Positions 52,940 to 62,725 of a stretch of 64,000 nt of DNA are shown here, piece by piece. The notes below the pieces were generated by a model, which saw only the letters and a list, made by a program, of their open reading frames with translations, was not told the DNA's origin and did not search any database. The translations under genes and the position numbers were made by a program. This DNA is from Neurospora tetrasperma FGSC 2508. Its lineage: Eukaryota > Ascomycota > Sordariomycetes > Sordariales > Sordariaceae. The DNA is taken from the NCBI RefSeq assembly GCF_000213175.1, contig NW_009799100.1:62001-126000 (forward strand), written 5' to 3'. Positions within the stretch are counted from its first letter, which is position 1, and each line of letters begins with the position of its first letter.

Positions 52940-54097
52940 AGAAAAATGAAGTCAGGGTGCCACGGGTTTATCTTGGTTCCTGGGTAAAAGGACCTTTTGG
53001 GATACGCCGCTGGACATGGACGAACGATACCATGGGGTTGATCTTCAATCTAGATGATGACAATGACGCGGAGGAGGAAACAACAGTCGATTCGTTACAT
53101 AAGGTACCTATATATCTCCCTCCTAGAAGTCTGTCCTACCGACACCCAAATCCATGTCATGTCATGTCATCTCATTACCCATATGACCAACCCATTTTCC
53201 TGTTCCAGAGCTTCAGTGCTAGTCGTGACTAATCCATAATCACCCAAGCTGAAATACATTGTATCAACACGTGTTCGTTCCGGCAATCAGAAAGTGCACT
53301 CCATCGATGTAGGGGCCATAAATCCCAGTCGTTTTTTTTTCGTCCTGATTAGGTATTCCGAGCCTGAGCCTGAGCCTGAGCGGCCCTCTGAAGCTGAGCT
53401 CTCGAGAAGAAAAAAAGAGGCTGCCGTACACATATTGACAAACTATGTGTGGCGCACTTCCTTGTTCTTGTGCCTCAAAGGCGGAATGAATCCATCCAGT
53501 AGTGCTGTGCGGATCAAGTACCTTATTGTAGTCGCCAAGTGCCCACTAATTTCCGCTTGATGCTGCTGCTGCTGTCCTGCTTCTTCCAGCTGAAGGTTAT
53601 CCCTCGATGGTGTCGACACTGGTCTAGAATATGACGGAGGCAGAGGAATAGGACTATCCGGCTTCTTGGCATCAAACAGCCCCCGTGGACCCTTACCAAA
53701 CGCTTTATCCAATCTATACTCGAGGGTATCCAGATCCATATCCATGTTTTGCGAAATCGCCTCCGAAAGGCCGTTGCGAAACTGTGATAGGGAATACCAT
53801 AATTCGAAAAGACATCGGCTAGAGTCCCATGGGGACATATTTACTCCGGAAATGAGTGTACATGAATTTCATAGATGGAATGAAGACGCTTGTATGCGTC
53901 TTAAGAGTATACCCAAGATAGAATGGCAAAGGTCTCAACCATTCTGTCCAGGACGAGAGTGGGTGAAAGTAAAAGAAAAGAAAAGAGCAAAGGAAAATGC
54001 AAACGAAGAAAAGGAAGTAAAGTCATAATAAAATCGATTGGGCCGTTGTACGCTGTTCATTAAAAGCATTCTTCGCTAAAGTTATTATACAAGATGG
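52940..54097. other. Intergenic region with a doubtful small ORF
   Basis: A (GAGCCT)n repeat stands at 53360-53380. The minus strand 53443-53838 could encode 131 residues (MSPWDSSRCLFELWYSLSQF..., with a PIPLPPSYSRP segment), but it has no domain and no clear promoter. I rate it below the level of a gene call, about 0.25. Confidence 0.4.
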
Positions 54098-55313
54098 CTA
54101 TCGCACTGTATCATCATAATCTCCGTCATCTTCATCATCTTCACCATCTTCATCTTCATCAGCATCATCAATGGTACCCCCTTCCAACCCTTCATCATCT
54201 TTGGCTTGCCCAACCATCTCGCACTTCCTCGCCAGTTCCAACGTGAATTTGGGTCTCGCGTGTACGCTTCGCATATGATGGGTCAGGAGTACTGCGGTCT
54301 GCGTGAAAGGACAGTTGGGTTCTGGGCACTTGTATGTCGGACCATGTGTGTGTTTATGATACCGATGAAAGTTAGGTGTGCTTCCATCCCAATCGCAACC
54401 AGCGAAAAGACACTTTATTGTTTCCCCGTGTATCTCCTCCCGATGTTTATGAAGTGCATCTTTGTGGGGTCCCATGTAGTCGCAACCAGCCTCGGGACAC
54501 TCGAGGTACTTGTGCACCTCTTTTAGATGGAGCTTTACCTCATCTTTTGATCCTGTAAACGAGCAGTTCCTCGCTCGGCACTTCTCATCCAGCAATCTTC
54601 TCGCGTGCGCTTTTTTAAAATGACGAGAAAGCGCATCCTCGTGGCGTCCCACGAAGTGGCAAGCAGCCTCAGGGCACCCCAAATACTTGTGCACCTCTTT
54701 CATGTGAAGTTGAATGTCATCCTCTGATCCTGCAAACAAGCAATCTTTGGCCCGGCATATAAATCTAGCCCCGTGACAGTTCCTCAGATGTTTATAAATC
54801 GAAGTCTTGTCGGATCCCATGGACTCACAAGCAGCATGGGGGCACTTGATCTACTTGTGCACAACTTTCATGTGCAGCTTAAAGTCACCCCCTGATCCTG
54901 TAAACGAGCAATCTTTCACCGGGCACTTGTTGAGGCCAGTCCCTGGTTTGAAGTTAGCTCACGTTTGGATGTCTAGCTTTGTAATGGGATTTACGCTTAC
55001 CGCGTGCCACGTCGGGCTTCCTTTGCTCTGCATCGGGCCGTCCCTGCGGAGTTGTTGCCTGGGAAGATGAGCTGCAAGAGGACAAGGGGGAGTCCTCTTC
55101 ATGGTCACCATCATCTTGGTCAGTAAAACGCCCATCGTCTATATCCCCAGCGCTGCCACTATAGACACCATGCTCCTCGGGTTCATCAATATCCCCCTGT
55201 TCATCGTCATCCTCCTTCCTGGGATCGTCAATACCTTCCTGTTTATTGTTATCGGTCTCCTCGGGATCGTCACCACTGTCCGTGTCATCGCAAAAGTCGA
55301 AACTCTGTACCAT
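54098..55313 (-). pseudogene. C2H2 zinc-finger gene interrupted by an in-frame TAG
   Basis: Exon 1, 55001..55313, encodes an acidic stretch (DDTDSGDDPEETDNN). A 58-nt intron (GTAAGC, CTAAC, ACCAG) joins in frame (VARG/TGLNKCPVKDC). Exon 2 then starts a zinc-finger module, but a TAG at 54853..54851 replaces the residue that is Tyr in the other copies (VHK-stop-IKC against VHKYLGC and VHKYLEC). Beyond it the frame is open for about 250 more codons, with at least six intact fingers in tandem modules of about 56-60 residues (CRAKDCLFAGS, LHMKEVHKYLGCPEAAC; CRARNCSFTGS, LHLKEVHKYLECPEAGC) and a final acidic tail. Options are a recent nonsense mutation, read-through, or use of the ATG at 54820 as a separate start. 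Function would be DNA or RNA binding. Confidence 0.62.
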
Positions 55314-55424
55314 TGAACCGTCGTCACCCCCACCACCCCACAATCCTGCACCTCCCCTCAGCGCCGCCGAACTCCAGCAATCCTTCTCATCACACTTGCA
55401 TTCGCTCCAGTAGCCCTGGCGCTT

Positions 55425-58011
55425 CTAATGCACGACGCCCTCCACGCCGCCCAGAAACCTCCTGACCCTCGCAATCTCCAATTCAGGCTTTTCACTTTCG
55501 ACCGCCCTCGTCAGTGTATCCAGCAGGGCTTCAACCTCGATTTCGGGCCTCCTGGTGCAGAGGCTGACCAGTCGCCGGTACTTGAGCTCTTTCTCCTTGC
55601 TCTGTGCCTGCAAGGCCGCCACCGCCTGTCGCGTTTTGCTCGACCTCGCCCGTAGTGCCTTGATTCTAGCTCTTAGCACTGCCGCGCTCGGTAGGCTAGG
55701 TCGGCTGTCTGGGTCCAGTCCCTTGGGAGACTGCGTCTTGACAATCTCCAATGCCGACTCGAGTTCCATTTCCCAGGCGTTGGCCGAAGCGACATCCAGC
55801 CGACCGTGACGCTGTTCGAGTTCAATCAGGATCTGCTCTTCCTCCTCACATGCCCGGTTGAAGTTGACAATCTTCTGCTTGGCCAATTGCTGGGCTTTGA
55901 GCTTTTCTTGTAGGGACTCGAGGGTGCGGCGGGCGTCGCCGACTTGTGAGGAAGTAACGCGGAGTTGAGAATGGAGGGTGTCAATCGATTCTTGTTTCTT
56001 TTTCAGCTCATTCTGGAAAATAGACGCGGATTCACCAATGAGGTGAGTGATGGCTGGCTTCACGTTAGCAATGGAACAAGAAGGATAGAAAACAAGAAAA
56101 AAGAACTTACAGCGGACAACCTTGTCACTGGTCTCACGGCTCTTATAGCCACTGCCCGTCGTAGCCCCAGTCTTTTCTTGGGCTGGATCATCGTTGGTTT
56201 CGGCATCGGCAATCCCGATGCCAAAATCCAATGGCTTCAAATTGGCTCGGTTGGGAATTGTGGGATCCGCGCCCACCTCCAGAAGCTGGGAAATGATGCT
56301 GCGGTTACCGACGCGTGCAGCAACGTTAAGCGCCGTGTCACCACTATTATCCTGAGCGTTGACGATCTCGCTCATAAACCGGGCGATGCCCATTCGACGT
56401 CCTTTCCTATCGCCGATGCCGTTCTCTTGGCTGCTTGGAGCACTACCTTGCCGGACCACCCATTCTAGAAGGCTCTCGAGGTAGTATCGGCTAGCATAAT
56501 GACGGCCTTTGACCGCACTGGTGACGGCAATGTGATGCAAAGCCGTGCGGCCCTTGTCGTCGGTCACGTCAAGAGTGCAACCGAGGAGATCAAGAAGCTC
56601 GGGAAACGTGTTGTTCTCCATGGAGTTGGTGACGGTGCAGGCACGCATAAGGGCAGTCTCTCCACAAGCATTGACGCGCCAGGGGTTTGCGCCTGCATGG
56701 ATGAGCGCTCGCAGAAGCGGCATGCGAGAGAGGGTGGCAGCCCAATGAAGGGCCGTGTGACTCTGGGTGTCGATGGGGGAGTCCAGCTCCTGAGGAGACA
56801 CATTGCAAAGGGCAGCCTGTATGGCTTCCTCGGGGCCGTTGGCATCCATAAAGAGGCCCATCAGCATACCCCGCTTGGCTTCCGCGTCGGCGTCATTCTC
56901 ATAGGGCAACGGCCGCAACGGGCCAAGGGCATACGAGGCCTCGCCATCATTAGCAGTGACTTGATCGTAGTTGAATGAGTTGCTGGGCTCCGTGGGAGAG
57001 CCAGGGTCTCCGTTGGCAACATTTCCAGCATTGAATGGGTCGAGAGGCTGGTGGCCCGGAGTCTGGCCGCCAAAGCTCCTGGCGGGGGTGAGAACTCTTT
57101 GCCGCTTCCTAGGGGGTTGTTCGAGGCCGTCACCAGCCAAGGGTTGCGTAGTTTGAGACCCGAAGCCCGAGTCAGCGTTCTGTGTCTGGGTTGCGTATTC
57201 GGTCGAAACAAGGCTTTGTTGCGAGTTTGGGAAATCGGCCACATCCTGCATCGAGGACTGGCGGTTGAAGCTGGGGGCCCTGCTGGGACCGCTGCGGTTT
57301 CTAGGCGCAGGGGAATCGAAGCGAGCCTTGCTGATGGCAGCCACTGCGGTCGAGGCCGTCGAGGAGATGTTCTTGAAGAAGGTGCCGGTGGAGCCAATAC
57401 CGCGATTCTCTTGCGAGCTGGCGTTGTACATGCGCTTCCTCTGTGCAGCCATGGCCTGCTCCTTGGTGGGGGTGTCCACGTTTCCAGTCTCGCCTTCCTG
57501 TCCCCTGTTGTGTGTCAAGAGTTTGGACAGCAGCTCCTCGACGCCATATTGGCGGCAGACTTCGAGACCCCGTTCGAATGGAATCCAAGTTCCTTGATAT
57601 TTCCCGTAGCCGCCCTGGACTTTTTCGTGTTCGCCAATCTGGATTTCCTTTTCGAGAATCTTGGTACGGCGTCCCTTATCGATGTTTGCGACCTTGAGGA
57701 TCTGTGTGGCATTGACCCAGCCGTCCTTTTGTCGGCGCATGACGGCAACATTGTTGACCTCCATTTCGTAGACGCCGACGCCCGAGTACGTGGCCTGTAG
57801 CTGTCAGTCGGAGCACAGTGGAGAGAGTGAGGAAGACGGGCGAAGAAAAGCTCACAGAGTAGATGGTAGGTACGGCATGGTCGTTGTGTAGCCGGTTGGG
57901 AGGATCCGTGTACTGTCTGTAGACTGACTGAGAGGACTGGCTCATGGAGAAGGACTGTTGTGAAGACGGCTGCGACTGCTGCGAGGCGCCGCCCAGTTGT
58001 GGTGGCTGCAT
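55425..58011 (-). CDS. mbp1: APSES cell-cycle transcription factor, Mbp1/Swi4 type
   Basis: Three exons, 57856..58011, 56111..57794 and 55425..56053, giving 822 residues. Intron 1 is 61 nt (GTGAGC...CTACAG, joins TIYS/ATYSG). Intron 2, 57 nt (GTAAGT, GCTAAC, CCAG, joins VVR/SITHL), is a multiple of three with no stop, so simple ORF finders read through it. The KilA-N/APSES DNA-binding domain is near residues 60-160: EMEVNNVAVMRRQKDGWVNA, and GGYGKYQGTWIPFERGLEVC. Ankyrin repeats follow (TALHWAATLSRMPLLRALIH near 400, GDTALNVAARVGNRSIISQL near 540), then a coiled coil. Length matches yeast Mbp1 (833). With a Swi6 partner it should switch on G1/S genes. The symbol marks family, not proven orthology. 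Confidence 0.9.
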
Positions 58012-59063
58012 CTTGATTGTTGTCGCGGGTAATAGAGGGTGGTAGTAAAGACTGTTGTGTGTGTGACTGATGACTGAACGAGTGGTGTTTGATAGAGCAG
58101 AAGGGAGTTGGAGACGTGGGGACTGGCGGCAGATGGTGATTGCCGCCCCTTGCCGTGGTTCGGGTGAAATCGATATGAGACCGCAATTGATGCTGTGGCA
58201 GATTCCCTCTTGCCGTCTAACAGTACTTAGAAATAGCGAGTCGATAACAGACGGACGTTTGCAGCCGCCGGCGAAGTTGGTGAAGGGAAGAAGGGTCGGC
58301 GGCGAAGGCGCAACGAATCGGGGAATATCAGATGGACAGTTCGGCAGGATTAGAAACTGGGGATAGTAGTAGTAATAGGATTACCCTCCAAAACACCACG
58401 GCGCAAAGAGGTACGCGCGATGGTCACAATGACGTTGCTTTGTTCGCAAAAAGTGAATTAAAGGTCGACGTGTTGGTTTCGTGTTTGTTGCGCGAAAAGT
58501 CGTGTTTGCGTGTGAAAGATTGCCCTATGCGGTCAGCGATACACGAAAAAGACAGGCGCCAGGTCACGGGGGTGGTTATGTGTAACGGGTGGATACAAGC
58601 TGTGTAACAAACGAGTAACCAGCTGGTGTCTTTGATACATCAGCAACGAACGAACCCCGACAGAAATATTGAAGGTTGACTCAACGAAGAAATAAGGTAT
58701 TCAAACTCTCTTGGAAGATTCACTCATCTCATTCAATGTCTTTATCAGTTCCATGATGTCTTTTGTTGCCGCAGGGTTGTAATATTACATGGATAGAAAG
58801 CAGGAGCGTGGTACAGTACCTCTACGTATTCGCATGTGTGTAAGATACACTGTACATATGTCAATTACCATACACCCTCTAGAACATCCCCCAATTGCCA
58901 GTGCCACTTCGACTTTGATGACAATGACAACTTCCCAAACAACTCACAACTTCCATTCCTCCGGCTGGTACATACTGCCGAAAACTTGACCTTCCGCTCT
59001 CGATATCCCACTCTCCAGTCCGAAACCACAACCCACAGCTTCAGTTCTTTCACGCGCGCGGCC
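58012..59063. other. Divergent promoter region (APSES factor / LYR protein)
   Basis: About 1 kb between two divergent genes, with one TACCTCTA copy at 58817-58824. The ORF of the next gene extends back to 58836 but that part has no protein character. Confidence 0.5.
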
Positions 59064-60173
59064 ATGTCCCGCCCACCACCCCTCCCCCACCCAACAACGA
59101 CCCTCCACCTCTACCGACACCTCCTCCGCGAATCCTCATACCTCCCCGTTCTCATCCGTCCCTTCTTTGACGAGCGCATCACCACGCGCTTTCGGGCCCA
59201 CCGCGCCTCCGACCCGTCCTCCTGTCCCCAAACCGCCACCCGTCTCAAGCGCGCCCACCACGATCTGCGCTACCTACGCGCCGCCAACGCCGGTGACCTC
59301 CCGCGCATGCGGCGCATACTGCTGCTCGCATTCGGTCGAACGGGCGCCAAACGCCGCCAACTTCTTACAGAACTATTAGAGCCCGACACCCCGAGCAGCG
59401 ACGAGGAACTACAAAAATACATCAACAAGGCGCGGGCCATCGTGAAAGAGGGCAGGAAACCGGACTGGTTGGATAATTGGGACACGGAAAAGCTCAAGGC
59501 GTTTGTACGGAGTCAAACGGGAGGCGATGCGCCGCCGATTGTCAACCGCCCCAAGCCTGAGATTACAAATCACCAGTTGGCGCCGGAACGTTATGTGCCC
59601 AAGGAAAATATTTGGGGCGGGCCACTGAATGAAAAGGTGAGGAGGACAAAGTTGAAGAAGACGTATAAGCAGGTGGCGGAGAAGGTGCTTCCGCCGGTGC
59701 CGAGGGAGGAGTGGGAACTGCTGAGGGATCTGGTGAATAAGAAGGAGGAGTGGGAGGTGCCCAAGAGGAGGACGGTTGGGAGGTTGATTTGGGCGAAGAG
59801 CGACGACAAGTCAAAAGAAGGGGCGGCCCTGGATTGGAATTGGCAGAGGTATGCGACACAACCAATTTGGTTGGTGGATCGGCAGAAGAGTAGGAGAAAT
59901 ATGCTGCTAAGTGGGCAGGTCGATGAGGATTTGCCGATGGGGGAGCAGCAGCCCATCAATTGCCATCGGTATACTCCGAGACTATGGAGGAGGACGTTGG
60001 AACAGGTGTGGCGGATGACGGCAGTTATGGAAAGGAAAAAGGATGGAAAAGGGTGGGAGATAGAATGGGGACAGAAGAAGTATGAACCTCCGGTGGCACC
60101 ATCGGCGGATCTCGAGTTCTTCGAGGGCGCACCAGTAAGAGCGGAGCCTAAGAAGAAGAAGGGGAAGCAGTAA
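59064..60173 (+). CDS. LYR-motif protein (Cup1-like), probably mitochondrial
   Basis: A 369-residue intronless protein. The LYR motif opens the first helix (TTLHLYRHLLRESSYLP) and is followed by FFDERITTRFRAHR and a helix pair (KRAHHDLRYLRAANAGDLPRM), which fits the Complex1_LYR fold. LYR proteins bind the acyl-carrier protein and help assemble Fe-S clusters or respiratory complexes in mitochondria. The rest is longer than in small LYRM proteins and contains the conserved-looking PERYVPKENIWGGPLNEKVR and a C-terminal RYTPRLWRRTLEQVW segment, as in the fungal Cup1-like subgroup. The start at 59064 was chosen because the LYR helix follows directly; an ATG at 58836 is in frame but its extension looks non-coding. 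The C-terminus is KKKKGKQ. Confidence 0.72.
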   Translation: MSRPPPLPHPTTTLHLYRHLLRESSYLPVLIRPFFDERITTRFRAHRASDPSSCPQTATRLKRAHHDLRYLRAANAGDLPRMRRILLLAFGRTGAKRRQLLTELLEPDTPSSDEELQKYINKARAIVKEGRKPDWLDNWDTEKLKAFVRSQTGGDAPPIVNRPKPEITNHQLAPERYVPKENIWGGPLNEKVRRTKLKKTYKQVAEKVLPPVPREEWELLRDLVNKKEEWEVPKRRTVGRLIWAKSDDKSKEGAALDWNWQRYATQPIWLVDRQKSRRNMLLSGQVDEDLPMGEQQPINCHRYTPRLWRRTLEQVWRMTAVMERKKDGKGWEIEWGQKKYEPPVAPSADLEFFEGAPVRAEPKKKKGKQ

Positions 60174-60375
60174 TCGCAGTCTGCGGGCCGTTATGTGGGA
60201 TGAGATATGTATGGGTGGATAGAAAGGGACTTTGCTCAACTTGTAGAAAATGATACCCGAGCACATTTCATGGTCAAAAGCACCACAACACAAACCTCTT
60301 ATGTCTAGGCGTCAACATACCCTTTCCAACTATGGGTATATTTTTATTTTTTTTTCCCAAACCTCAACCTACCAT

Positions 60376-61005
60376 CTAATCCAACAACTTGGCCAACTTG
60401 GGCAGTCCCTCCCCATCAACTCTCATACCCACCCACTCACTCATCATCTGCGCCCCAATCGCCTCACTCTCATAGAACTTGATACTCGGCTCATTCCACT
60501 TGAGCACGTTCCACTCGAGCCTGCCTCCCTTCATGGCCTCCACCTCCTTCGCCAGCTCCACCAACAACCGCTTGCCATACCCCTTCTTTCTCTCGCTCTG
60601 CTTGACATACAGATCCTCAAGGAAGATACCGGGGCGTGCCCGCCAGGTGGAGTAGTTGTAAAAGTAAAGCGCCATGCCGACGACGACTCCCGAGTCGGGG
60701 TCGGTCAACACCAAGCAGCGGGCGGGTTTGGCGGGCGAGACGGGTTCAGTGATGGGCAGGCCAGTCTCAGGGTTGGGGGAGACGACGGAGGGTTCGGAAG
60801 GGGCGAAGGCGATGGTTGCCGCCAGGGTTTCCTCGGTGGCTTCGACGCTGTCGAGGGCGTGTTCGTAGTCGGCTAGTTCACGGATGAGGCCGAGGATGGC
60901 GGGGACGTCTAGATGTTGTTAGTTTGTGTGGTACAAAACGGGAGAAGAGGACGGAGACGAACCCTCGCGCCTGGCGTGGCGGACAACAGGAGCAGTGGAA
61001 GCCAT
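60376..61005 (-). CDS. GNAT-family N-acetyltransferase (diamine acetyltransferase-like)
   Basis: Two exons, 60963..61005 and 60376..60908, giving 191 residues; the 54-nt intron (GTTCGT, ACTAAC, TCTAG) joins in phase 1 (RRE/DVPAILGLIRELADYE). The GNAT fold shows VVVGMALYFYNYSTW, then IFLEDLYVKQSERKKGYGKRLL, whose R-x-x-G-x-G/A loop binds acetyl-CoA, and EWNVLKWNEPSIKFYES. The pattern YEHALDSVEAT near the N-terminus and FLEDLYV in the middle are those of spermidine/spermine and thialysine acetyltransferases. A Pro/Ser insert between strands is fungal. The donor GTTCGT is weak, but the spliced N-terminus matches the family well. It converges on the LYR gene. Confidence 0.85.
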
Positions 61006-62725
61006 TGTGAAATTTGCTTGGTGTCTTGGTTGGGTTTCACACGAGGTGTAAGTGGCAATTCGGATCCGGAAGACGGGGACGGGATTGGGCCGTATAAATG
61101 TCTACTTGTAGGAACCCGATGGAAGCCGGGGCCGTGCTGACTCGAAAAAAATAAGTGGACCTCCCGCCTCCGGGGGACTGTCAGCCGAGGCGGGGCAGTG
61201 ACACCCCCCCGAACTCCACTCCGCGCCCTTCCGGTGACCAGCGCCTGGAGGAGGACGGGATTGGCGCCGATGACAACTTGAACCTAACGACGGGCGGAGA
61301 CTTCCGATTGGGGTTTCGGCGGGGGGCTTGGAGAAATGGCGGGGTTTTCCCTTTGTCGATTGTTGTCCGTGGGTGTCTGTGCGCCACTGCCGCCCCTGGA
61401 GGATCTAAGTCTAGAGCTGAGAACCCTGGAAGGGGATCAGGCAAGCCCCTGGGCTTTGAAGAACCCCCATGACCAACCGCCTGTAGATCCTTTCACTTGT
61501 GTTTACATTCCCCTGATGGCCTCGTGATTGATCGGTGATGTTCGTCAACTCCCGTTTGACTGTTACTGGTTCACAGAATGAGGAGTTGATGCTTTATAGC
61601 TCCAGGCTGTGTGATCCCGTGATCAATGATGGTCATCAATGAGGTATGAGATGGAAGAGAGTAACGGCGGGATGTGCTCCATGTTATCCGGGGATGTTAT
61701 CTCCCATGACAACCAACCTATCTCCACACTTAGCTTCCCTAGCTCCCAGCTCACCATTCAATAGTCAGCCCACGGTATCTCCCGCTCGTCTACACTACAT
61801 GACCCCCTATTCCCCTATCAACATCAACACGTTGTGTGTTTCAGCTGAGACTGGTATCGGGAATGGAAATGCAGATAAACTCCGACAGATTCAGTCCAAT
61901 CGAGACCATCCACGCCTCCATGCACCCTGAACGTACCTACCTTACCTACATACGATAACACAGCCCAGCTTGAACGGCAGCGTGTTTAAATCTGTAGTTA
62001 TCAATTGTGATCGTACACTCGGATGGTGAGCTTGGAGAGCTTGGTTGAATGGTTGGTCTGTGAGGTAAACATTCAGGGACCTTCCCTCCATGGGGACGTC
62101 AAAGAGACGGCTATGTTGGCGGCCCATTGGCAAACAATGACTCCCAACGTGTTTCAGTCACTGGTCGGGAATTGCGGCGTAGTACAACGGGAAAACCAAA
62201 GGAGGCGGAGTTCTTGGTCCGTGTCTTGGTATTTGGACCTTGGAGCTTGTCCGCCATTTGGAGATAGGTAAAGAAGTTGGAGACGAAAAGAGGACAGGGC
62301 CAACCGGAAGCAAGTGGTTCGTTTATTCGTTCACCGCACTGCCCACACCCACCGCTTTGTACTATCTTGCTTACGTCCCCATGCCAGGTATACATACATG
62401 ACAACCGAAGTAGATCTGGCGGCATACGTAGGTAGGTAGGTAGTGGTAGTATGACGGGTATATATGAAGGGGACTATTCCCCGCCAAAGTGACTTGATGA
62501 GATCCCCTGATTTTTTTTCTTGTTCCTGGATTGCTGCCACACTAGCTAGACTTTTTGTTGATCAACAACCGCCACTACATCATCATCTACACGTGTAGTA
62601 CCCCATCATATGACAACAACAATAACAACAACAAAGAACATCACCACCTTGAACCAAACTTCCACTTTACACCAACTTCCAATACTTTCCACTCACGATA
62701 CCTTAAATATTCCCACGCAAACACA
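61006..62725. other. Divergent intergenic region
   Basis: It separates the GNAT gene (-) from the gene starting at 62726 (+). A (GTAG)n run is at 62428-62444. GC-rich ORFs at 61155-61527 are open in more than one frame and have no domain. No gene was seen. Confidence 0.5.

Noticed and set aside
53443-53838. A 131-codon minus-strand ORF between met8 and the zinc-finger gene
   Set aside because: Somewhat protein-like but no domain, repeat or splice evidence; kept only as a note on the intergenic region.
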